Positions 33,887 through 41,500 of a DNA stretch of 64,000 nucleotides are shown one piece after another. The stretch lies in contig NZ_QKRB01000036.1 in NCBI RefSeq assembly GCF_003233845.1, forward strand, positions 124,001 through 188,000, read 5' to 3'. The position numbers and the translations under genes were made by a program. The notes under the pieces are model-generated. The model saw nothing but the letters and a program-made list of their open reading frames with translations, was not told the origin of the DNA and made no database searches. The stretch's first letter is position 1; each line of letters starts with the position of its first letter. Source of the stretch: Paenibacillus sambharensis. Its GTDB lineage: Bacteria; Bacillota; Bacilli; Paenibacillales; Paenibacillaceae.

Positions 33887-35173
33887 TCAGCCCGCTATCG
33901 GGGTTTCGGCTGCACTGCCGCTTGCTTTTCTTAATTGGTAAATTTGAGGCATGACCGCATAGAATAATCCAAAACCTATGATACCACTTACCCAGACAAA
34001 GATGCTGAATACTGTACTTGAGAAGACACTGCCAATATAGATCCCCGCCGATCCGACCAGTGCAGATCCTTTAAAAGCCGTCTTGTTAAGCGCTAGATAG
34101 GAGCTTCTCAGATGGTTAGGGGCAAGATCCCCCAGATAGGACTCATGAATAGGCACAAATATAACCTCTCCGATCACTGCAACGACCATGAAGGTGAATA
34201 ATACCCAAGGTGTCACGCTGGTCGCCAGCATGCCATACCCGAACAGGAACAGAAGGAACCCGATAAACAGGAGATTTTGCTCGCTCTTCTGCGTGCTTCC
34301 CTTTAAGAATTTGGTTGCCACTATTGAAAGCAAGATGACACAGATTGTATTTTCCGTTCTTAAATATCCGAGCAGCTCAATCCCGCTTACCGTCCAGCCG
34401 AAAGGCTGCAGTACCGCCTGCTGGATATCACTTTCAAGCCGGATGCCGATATAATTAGTCAGGTGCCGCTCAAGCGAGAACAGCAGCATGCCCGAGATGA
34501 CGAATACCATAAAGACCCTGTCCCGAACCACTGTCCTGTAATTCCGCAGCAAACTCCTGAAGCCGTCCTTCCTGCTGTTCTGCTGTTCTGCCGCGCTAAG
34601 CTCGTATGTCTCTGTCAGCAGGTAATAGGTTATGCCAAGAGAGAACAGCGCCGAAGCAACCAGACAGACAAAAAGGGTGAAGAGATAGTCTTCGAACATC
34701 AGCGCCCCAACGGTTCCACCTATCGCAATAGACAGGTTAGACGACCAGTAGATGAGACTGTACATGTACCTCCGCTGCTCGGGCTTCGTATCATCCAACA
34801 GCATCGCCTCTGAGGCGGGACCGTAGACGCCTGTACACACACTGTTAAGAAGAAAGCCGATTAACGTCAGAACAGGAAGGAATGTCCACGGTGAATTAGA
34901 TAGGGCCATCAGGAGAAATGTGAGAAATTTGGCGCCGTCGGCGACCAGCATAACCTTCTTCCTTCCCAACCGGTCAGCGTAGTACCCGCCGAGTATTCCT
35001 GCGATAAAATTAACAATAATGGCGATGGACACAACCAGACTTGTATAAGTCAAGCCAATCGTATTGGCAAAATATATGGTCATAAAAGGAAAGACCATGT
35101 TGGAGGTCAAGGTATTGAAGAAAATGGTCGCAACACGCAGCTTAATGTTGGGATGCAGCTGAGAGAAGCCCAT
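33887..35173 (-). CDS. MFS exporter of the first biosynthetic cluster
   Basis: About 428 residues and 11-12 membrane helices. The loop between helices 2 and 3 has the MFS motif GGYYADRLGRKKVML. ATG 35173 is chosen because AAGGAGGG lies 5 nt upstream; the frame is open to 35254. It overlaps the ATP-grasp gene by 32 bp. By position it exports the product made by the operon, and may give self-resistance. Confidence 0.88.
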   Translation of the reverse strand: MGFSQLHPNIKLRVATIFFNTLTSNMVFPFMTIYFANTIGLTYTSLVVSIAIIVNFIAGILGGYYADRLGRKKVMLVADGAKFLTFLLMALSNSPWTFLPVLTLIGFLLNSVCTGVYGPASEAMLLDDTKPEQRRYMYSLIYWSSNLSIAIGGTVGALMFEDYLFTLFVCLVASALFSLGITYYLLTETYELSAAEQQNSRKDGFRSLLRNYRTVVRDRVFMVFVISGMLLFSLERHLTNYIGIRLESDIQQAVLQPFGWTVSGIELLGYLRTENTICVILLSIVATKFLKGSTQKSEQNLLFIGFLLFLFGYGMLATSVTPWVLFTFMVVAVIGEVIFVPIHESYLGDLAPNHLRSSYLALNKTAFKGSALVGSAGIYIGSVFSSTVFSIFVWVSGIIGFGLFYAVMPQIYQLRKASGSAAETPIAG

Positions 35174-36389
35174 CGCATCCCTCCTTGTCTTGATCAAACT
35201 CCCACTTGGTATGGTCTTCAAACCACTTGTTAATAATATGGAATCTCTCCTCAATCTGCTGTTCGGATTCCCCCGTCACTAACAAGGATATATAGGCATC
35301 CACGCTGGAGCTCGCCTTGTCAAACGTCTTGCCGATATATTCTTCCTTGGTGTAATAGTCAACTACCCAGTCATACGGGTAAGACAGGTCCAGGGCCCGC
35401 AGTGTTCCATTCTTCGGAGGAATCAGAATCCAGCCGGCCAGCTGGTTTACACTTGCATTCTGAAAGCTTGGCGGCGCTCCGCACTGCCCTCTGGCTGACT
35501 CGCCGAGAATATCAACCCCCGTCGCAGCCAACATGGCTTCAGCAATCATGCCTCCTCCAACGCGGCTGGCGATTTCACATAGAACCAGTTCATTCTGCTC
35601 AGTGTGGAAGAACTCCGCATGGAAGGAGATCGTGTGCCCGGGAGTAGGCATGGCATCCAGAACCCGATGAACGGCCTCATTTAAACGCGCGGTCAATTCA
35701 TTGTCTGTCTCCAGCATGACCGAACCGAGAAACTTGCTGTCCTGGAATGCCAGACAACCATGTATATACCTGGAGGGATGGCTAAGCAGCAGCTCGCCGT
35801 CTCGATACAGGCCGTCCACATGGTACATCTCCCCTAATACGAACGTCTCAACCTCCAGGTTGGATCCTATTCCCTTCTCCAGCAATTCCCTGTAGTCGTT
35901 CTCATCCCTTATAATTTCCACGCCGACTGAACCAGCCCCGTCGACCGGCTTGACAACAAGCGGTAACCCGTGCTTTTGCTTAAAGTCTATGAGATCAAGA
36001 GCATGGTTAATCCTCTGATACGTGGGGGTTTGGACGACCGATGCCAACCGATCCTTCATCATGACCTTATCGCGAAAAGCCATCGCGCTCTCGCTGTTCT
36101 GTCCTTCGATACCGAGATACTCCCTCAAATAGGCAGCCTTCAGCAAATCAAATTCGTTCAAAGCGATGATATAATCGATTTCCTTGGTCTTATTCAGATC
36201 AATTATGTAAGAATAAATATAGTCATTGTCGGCAAAGTCCTTAAATCCGATGACCGAGGAGAAAAAGCTGTCAAAATCGTTCGAATAGGCATCCTTCGTT
36301 ACCAGGATGAATTCTCCTTCAATCCCCTCAAGCCACTTGTGGAATTGAACCCTCTTGGCAGATGATCTGTTAATTATGACTGTTCTCAT
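35142..36389 (-). CDS. ATP-grasp ligase 2
   Basis: 415 residues. ATP-grasp features: LPLVVKPVDGAGSVGVEIIRDE (about 145-166), the adenine-binding EVETFVLGEMYHVDG and the Mg-binding ELVLCEIASRVGGG (about 268-281). The family joins a carboxylate to an amine through an acyl phosphate (carnosine-synthase or BacD type dipeptide ligation). It is a paralogue of the adjacent upstream gene, 1 bp apart, so the two may add successive residues. Confidence 0.85.
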   Translation of the reverse strand: MRTVIINRSSAKRVQFHKWLEGIEGEFILVTKDAYSNDFDSFFSSVIGFKDFADNDYIYSYIIDLNKTKEIDYIIALNEFDLLKAAYLREYLGIEGQNSESAMAFRDKVMMKDRLASVVQTPTYQRINHALDLIDFKQKHGLPLVVKPVDGAGSVGVEIIRDENDYRELLEKGIGSNLEVETFVLGEMYHVDGLYRDGELLLSHPSRYIHGCLAFQDSKFLGSVMLETDNELTARLNEAVHRVLDAMPTPGHTISFHAEFFHTEQNELVLCEIASRVGGGMIAEAMLAATGVDILGESARGQCGAPPSFQNASVNQLAGWILIPPKNGTLRALDLSYPYDWVVDYYTKEEYIGKTFDKASSSVDAYISLLVTGESEQQIEERFHIINKWFEDHTKWEFDQDKEGCDGLLSAASQH

Positions 36390-36390
36390 G

Positions 36391-37605
36391 CTAAACCCCC
36401 ATCATCTCAATTGCTTCCATTGATACATGTGCTTTGAACCATTCAGCCGCACGTACGATGCGGGCTTGAACCTCCTGCACAGTTTCCCCTTTAATGAGCA
36501 TAGACACCACTGTATCGACGCTAGATTCCGTACCGTTAAACGTTTGGCCCGGCCGGGCACTGACCTTGTACAGGGTTATCCCATCCAGTGTGCATTCTTC
36601 GGGTATATATCTCACTATTCCTTTGCCTGGCGGAATCAGAACGAACCCACTTGGAACCATGGTGTCAGAATGCGGAGCAGCTTCGGCCATATCAATCTTC
36701 ATGCCGCACTGGGCTTGAATGCTAAGTCGTGTCAAATCCACTCCGAAGCCTTGCTTGACCGCTTGCTGGATTAGACCTCCTCCAGTGCGGCTTGCAATCT
36801 CGCAAAATACCAGACGATCGTCAGGCGTTACGAATATTTCGGCGTGGAAAGAGGTATGCAGCGGTGTAGGCAGCGCCTCGATGACTTGAGCGGTGAAGTC
36901 TTTCAGCCGCGGTGTCATGGGATCATCAGGCGCAAGCAGATAACTACCGTTATAATTGCCTTCCTGATAAGCCAAGCACCCGTTCATATATTTAGACGGC
37001 CAGCTAAATATCAGCTGCCCTTTAATTACCAGGCCATCCACGTGATACATATCGCCTTCTATGAATGATTCCACTTCGGTGTTCGGTGCTATCCCGTTAC
37101 GGATATAATTCACAAGGTCCTCATCACTGCGAATTATACAAGTATCTACAGAACCCGAACCATCCACTGGCTTGCATACAATGGGGAATCCATGTGTATC
37201 TACAAATCTGCGAATGTCTGTAGCCGTTTCTACAACTAAACAAGCTGGAACCTCTACGCCAGCCTCGCGCAATAGCCGCTTCATCACCATCTTGTTCCGG
37301 AAGGCCAATGCACTCTCATACGTTTGACCACTTATCCCTAGGTAATCTCTTATTTTGGCAGCTCTCAAAATATCAAACTCCGAAGTCGCCAGCAGGGTAT
37401 GAAAATGATGTTCACGATAAAGCGCAATAGCTTCCAGCTCTACAGCTCCGTTCATTTCATAGTTGTCGAAGGTTTTCACTACGGAGTACCTTGTACATTC
37501 CTTCGCCCTCTTAGGCGTAGTTAGAATGAGCAGCTCCTCCTGAAGCTCCTTCAGCCATTGATCATAGGGGTAAGAAGCTCCTCTATTTAAAATCAGGATA
37601 CTCAT
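36391..37605 (-). CDS. ATP-grasp ligase 1
   Basis: 404 residues, a clear paralogue of the next gene. Shared motifs: FPIVCKPVDGSGSVDTCII, EVESFIEGDMYHVDGL and RLVFCEIASRTGGGLIQQAV. ATP and Mg ligands are kept. Predicted to form an amide bond between an amino acid and the carboxylate made by the citrate-synthase branch. It starts 6 bp after the monooxygenase gene. Confidence 0.85.
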   Translation of the reverse strand: MSILILNRGASYPYDQWLKELQEELLILTTPKRAKECTRYSVVKTFDNYEMNGAVELEAIALYREHHFHTLLATSEFDILRAAKIRDYLGISGQTYESALAFRNKMVMKRLLREAGVEVPACLVVETATDIRRFVDTHGFPIVCKPVDGSGSVDTCIIRSDEDLVNYIRNGIAPNTEVESFIEGDMYHVDGLVIKGQLIFSWPSKYMNGCLAYQEGNYNGSYLLAPDDPMTPRLKDFTAQVIEALPTPLHTSFHAEIFVTPDDRLVFCEIASRTGGGLIQQAVKQGFGVDLTRLSIQAQCGMKIDMAEAAPHSDTMVPSGFVLIPPGKGIVRYIPEECTLDGITLYKVSARPGQTFNGTESSVDTVVSMLIKGETVQEVQARIVRAAEWFKAHVSMEAIEMMGV

Positions 37606-37611
37606 TGGATC

Positions 37612-38964
37612 TCACCCTTTAACTAGTAAATGCTGATTAACCGGCCGCTTCAAACCCAGATTCTCGCGGAGCGTGCCGCCTTCGTATTCGTTACGGAAGA
37701 GTCCCCTCTTCTGCAGCACTGGCACGACGAGGTCGACAAAGTCGTCCAGTCCTCCCGGTAGATAAGGCGGCATGATATTAAAGCCATCAGCTCCCCGGTG
37801 AATGAACCACTCCTCCAGCTGGTCGGCTATTTCCTCCGGCGATCCGAGGATAAAGCGGTGGCCCCTCGCTCCTGAAACGGACAGATACAACTCACGAATG
37901 GTAAGCCCTTGATGCCTTGCCTGATCGTATACTAGCTGTTGCCGGCTGGTACTGCCCTCGGTCACCGGCAGTTCCGGCAGCGGACCGTCAACTGGATAGT
38001 CCGACAGATCCACATCGCCTAACAGGCCTGTCAGCAGCCCCATGCCAACTGCCGGATCAACCAGCGCCTGCAGCTGCTCATATTTCTCTTCCGCTTCCAT
38101 ACTCGTCCTGCCTACGACTGGGAATACCCCCGGCATCACGACAAGTTCATCTGGTTGACGTCCATAACGGGATAACTGTGCTTTAATACCGCTATAAAAG
38201 GCTTGTGCCTGCTCCAGGGTTTGCTGGGCAGTAAAGACAACCTCCGCCCACTGCGCCGCAAAGTCTTGGCCGTCCTCTGAGGAACCGGCCTGCACGATCA
38301 CCGGGTAGCCTTGCGGGGGCCGGGCGACATTGAGCGGGCCGCGCACCTTAAAAAATTCGCCATCATGATAAGGAATATGCAGTTTATCTGGTTCGAAGAA
38401 GCGGCCGGCGGCTTTGTCATACAGGAAACAATCATCCTCCCAGCTGTCCCACAGCTTCGCAGCCACCACCATAAACTCGCGTGCTCTGGCATACCTGACG
38501 GCATGGGTCGGCTGTCGCTCCAGGTTAAAGTTCTGCGCTTCCAAGTCCGTTACCGACGTCACTACATTCCAGCCGGAGCGGCCACCGCTTAAGTAATCAA
38601 GTGAAGCGAATTTTCGTGCTATGTGAAAGGGCTCATTATAGGTGGTGGAGGCGGTGGCTGTTAACCCGATATGCTTGGTTACTACCGCCAATGCCGAGAG
38701 GAGTGTTAATGGTTCAAAATGGACCATTCTTCCCCAGCGGCTCAGCTCGTCTTCGTCTTTATAATGCGTGCGGATACCTGCACCGTCTGACAAGAAGATC
38801 ATATCGAATTTTCCCCGTTCTGCTGTCAGAGCCAGGCTCCTGTAATAATCAAAGTCAAGTCCCCCTGCCGGTTGTGAGTCGGGATGCCGCCATGCTGCAA
38901 TATGATGTCCCGGTGCCGGCAGGAATGCCCCAAGCTTCATAAACCGCTGTGATCTATTACTCAT
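37612..38964 (-). CDS. LLM-class flavin monooxygenase (NtaA/SnaA/DszA type)
   Basis: 450 residues from ATG 38964 (frame open to 38994). Family marks: GRSGWNVVTSVTDLEAQNFN (about 125-144), RYARAREFMVVAAKLWDSWEDD and YPVIVQAGSSEDGQDFAAQWAEVVF (about 230-255). These enzymes use FMNH2 from a separate reductase to hydroxylate or cleave C-N and C-S bonds. In this cluster it could N- or C-hydroxylate an intermediate. It overlaps the enolase-superfamily gene by 8 bp. Confidence 0.88.
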   Translation of the reverse strand: MSNRSQRFMKLGAFLPAPGHHIAAWRHPDSQPAGGLDFDYYRSLALTAERGKFDMIFLSDGAGIRTHYKDEDELSRWGRMVHFEPLTLLSALAVVTKHIGLTATASTTYNEPFHIARKFASLDYLSGGRSGWNVVTSVTDLEAQNFNLERQPTHAVRYARAREFMVVAAKLWDSWEDDCFLYDKAAGRFFEPDKLHIPYHDGEFFKVRGPLNVARPPQGYPVIVQAGSSEDGQDFAAQWAEVVFTAQQTLEQAQAFYSGIKAQLSRYGRQPDELVVMPGVFPVVGRTSMEAEEKYEQLQALVDPAVGMGLLTGLLGDVDLSDYPVDGPLPELPVTEGSTSRQQLVYDQARHQGLTIRELYLSVSGARGHRFILGSPEEIADQLEEWFIHRGADGFNIMPPYLPGGLDDFVDLVVPVLQKRGLFRNEYEGGTLRENLGLKRPVNQHLLVKG

Positions 38965-39988
38965 ACACAACCGCCCCTTTCCTTTCAACGCCAAGACCCG
39001 GGTTCTCCGGTAAGATTATCATTCCACGATCCACAGTTAATCCCTTATACGGATCATCCAACAGATCCATATGGCCGTCAGCATCCAGATAGTCAGCCAA
39101 TCCTCCGAGCTGTGCAACAGCCGTTATCCCCAGTACACTCTCCGTCTTGCATCCAAGCATGACACGTAGACCATAGTGCTTGGCCATGCGGGCCATCTCC
39201 ATAGCCCTCGTTAAACCGCCGCATTTTAGCAGTTTAATATTAATGCCCTGTACACAGCCGGCTAATTGCAAGACATCCCTCGGACTCCGGCAATCTTCAT
39301 CAGCTATAACCGGTATCGGCGAACGCTCTGAAACATATCGCAGTTGTTCCAATGACCCTGAAGGGATCGGCTGTTCCAGCAGTTCAACGTCCGCCATAGC
39401 CATATATTCCGCTGCATGCACGGCCTCATCCTTACTCCATAGCCCGTTCCCATCGACCCATATTCTTCCGTTGTACGTTTCCCTTAGGCGTTTCAACGTA
39501 TCAAGTTTGAAATCCCGGGTCATTTTCAGCTTGAGGATCGGCCAATCACGCCATTGTTCGGCGCGGGCCAACAGCTGTTCCTCCGGCAGTGATCCCAGCG
39601 AGACTGCAGTTGGAGGAAGAGGCAGCCCGGCGAGCCCCCACATCCGATGCAGAGGCTCGCCGGCAAGCTTTGCAACAAGGTCCTGAACAGCAATATCGAC
39701 AGCGGCTATAGCAGTTGGCTGGTCGCCCGCCACGGCTTCCATATCCCGGAGAATCCGTTCCCCTTCGAATGGGGAAGCACCCGATATCACGGCCGAGCAG
39801 CGGTCTAAAGCTTCGGCCACCTTATCGGCTGTCATGCCATACTCTTTGGCATATACTGCCGTTCCCAGCCCGGTTAACTCCCCACACTGCAAGCTTACCA
39901 GCGTTTGGGTCACAGAAGTCTGGGTCCCCTTATTGCTGATGAACGGTTCCTTTAGACGCATGCTTATTAATTGATAAGACAGCTTCAT
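38957..39988 (-). CDS. Enolase-superfamily dipeptide epimerase-like enzyme
   Basis: 343 residues. The catalytic set of the muconate-lactonising/dipeptide epimerase group is complete: Lys in ILKLKMT (about 164), metal ligands in VDGNG, LLEQPIP and IADEDC (about 190-245), second Lys in NIKLLKCGG (about 265), and the C-terminal GCKTESVLG and YLDADGHMDLL. L-Ala-D/L-Glu epimerases share the last two. It may invert a stereocentre in a dipeptide or amino-acid amide, consistent with the two ATP-grasp ligases, or act as a racemase on the tricarboxylate-derived unit. Confidence 0.85.
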   Translation of the reverse strand: MKLSYQLISMRLKEPFISNKGTQTSVTQTLVSLQCGELTGLGTAVYAKEYGMTADKVAEALDRCSAVISGASPFEGERILRDMEAVAGDQPTAIAAVDIAVQDLVAKLAGEPLHRMWGLAGLPLPPTAVSLGSLPEEQLLARAEQWRDWPILKLKMTRDFKLDTLKRLRETYNGRIWVDGNGLWSKDEAVHAAEYMAMADVELLEQPIPSGSLEQLRYVSERSPIPVIADEDCRSPRDVLQLAGCVQGINIKLLKCGGLTRAMEMARMAKHYGLRVMLGCKTESVLGITAVAQLGGLADYLDADGHMDLLDDPYKGLTVDRGMIILPENPGLGVERKGAVVYE

Positions 39989-40051
39989 GCCTACCCCCTA
40001 TCGCCGGCTCCTCACGGGAACAAACTTCCGGCTGCATCTATCATCACTCAT

Positions 40052-41500
40052 CTACCTAAGCTGGTTGAGCGCGCCAACAATCATGCAGGCCTGCCTGAAA
40101 GTCAGATGGCCGAAGCCATCCGGTTCAACCGGGCGACTGCTTCTCGGGATATCCCCTTCATTCAGAATACCCCGCCGCGTCCCAAACCGATTGAGCCAAT
40201 AGTGCGAGCACTGGCTTTCGGCGCCGCTTAACCATTCTTCTACGATCTGACTGATACACGGCATCATCTGATCCGGCCGGCCAGAGAGCTGATCGGTTTT
40301 TTCCTTCACACTGGAGATAAGCTGCCCAATACACCAACGATCCGCTTCATGGCAATCGGCCGGCCACAGGGTGAATACGGCTGCAGGCATCAGAATGAAA
40401 TACAGCGGGTCGATTTCATGGAAATTACGTATAATCGTTTGGCAGATATGCCGGTAACTTTTAATCGTTGACTTCTCAGCAAAGTAACCCTTCCTGACTG
40501 GCGGATAGCCTGCCATATCTCTGGCTCCCCAGTGAAAATGCGGATTAAAGGGCCGGGTCATCTGGTCACGGACCACCTGAGCTCCCGGGTAGTGGGTGTG
40601 GACTACCGCAGAGAGAACCCCCGCAATTATGTTAGAAAGTATGGGAAGAGTATCAGGTAACTCCCGAATGTTAGCAAAGAATGCCTGCGGCTCTGCAACA
40701 GCCTGGAAGGGAAGCATAACCGCATCAACCAGTTCATCCGTACCGGCATAACGTGTTGCACCCAAACGATATGCTGCACCCTCCCTTTCGAGCTCTGCCC
40801 GGACCATTGTCCCGTCCAGACTCACTTGGTGGCTGATTAAATCCTGATAAGCCCGTCTTGGATTGGGGTGGACGGCAGCCGTCTCAAGCAGCTCCCTCAA
40901 AACGTCCTTCACGAGCTTGCCATGCTCCCATATAGCGGCTCCTTCCAGCCGGAACGAAAATTGACCGGCAGCCGTCATCCTGCTCCAGTGTAACTGGCTG
41001 ACTGGCTGCAGCACGCCGTCTGCTTCCGTCAATACAAAAGGTACAAAGAGCGGCCTTATCCGGTTCCGCTGCACAAACGAAGCTCCATCCCATGTATAGA
41101 GATTGAGCTCACTGCGAACCCCCTGTTCTAGAACCGAACCAGGCATGTAAACCCAGTCGCCCCCGGTAAGCTCGCTATCTTCGGTCTGGTTGAAGGAGTA
41201 GATGAGCGGATATCCGTATCCCTCCGCGCATATGGCGTGATTAAAATCCATCACACCCGCTCTGCCCAGAGTGATCTCTTCCCAGTTACCCATATGACCC
41301 GATCGCGGGGGCAAGAGTTCCTCCGACTGTTTAATAGCATTTAGCACCTCATGAATAGGTAAATCGGTATTCCCCACATGGACCCAGTCGAAAGCTCGCT
41401 CTCGCGATGCAAATTGTTGGATATCTGCTGCTGGAAGCAAACCTAGATCCATAACCCGTTCAACCGGAGATTTCGCTATCTGCATATTCATCTGTTTCAC
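40052..41500 (-). CDS. Unknown protein of the first biosynthetic cluster
   Basis: 482 residues and no family recognised. There are no membrane segments. Candidate functional stretches are VVHTHYPGAQVVRDQ and FNPHFHWGARDM (about 315-345), rich in His and Arg, and WPADCHEADRW with Cys and His (about 400). Translation starts at GTG 41500, overlapping the aconitase stop by 4 bp (GTGA), or at ATG 41491. Tight coupling in the operon makes it a likely enzyme of the pathway; no reaction can be assigned. Confidence 0.7.
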   Translation of the reverse strand: MKQMNMQIAKSPVERVMDLGLLPAADIQQFASRERAFDWVHVGNTDLPIHEVLNAIKQSEELLPPRSGHMGNWEEITLGRAGVMDFNHAICAEGYGYPLIYSFNQTEDSELTGGDWVYMPGSVLEQGVRSELNLYTWDGASFVQRNRIRPLFVPFVLTEADGVLQPVSQLHWSRMTAAGQFSFRLEGAAIWEHGKLVKDVLRELLETAAVHPNPRRAYQDLISHQVSLDGTMVRAELEREGAAYRLGATRYAGTDELVDAVMLPFQAVAEPQAFFANIRELPDTLPILSNIIAGVLSAVVHTHYPGAQVVRDQMTRPFNPHFHWGARDMAGYPPVRKGYFAEKSTIKSYRHICQTIIRNFHEIDPLYFILMPAAVFTLWPADCHEADRWCIGQLISSVKEKTDQLSGRPDQMMPCISQIVEEWLSGAESQCSHYWLNRFGTRRGILNEGDIPRSSRPVEPDGFGHLTFRQACMIVGALNQLR

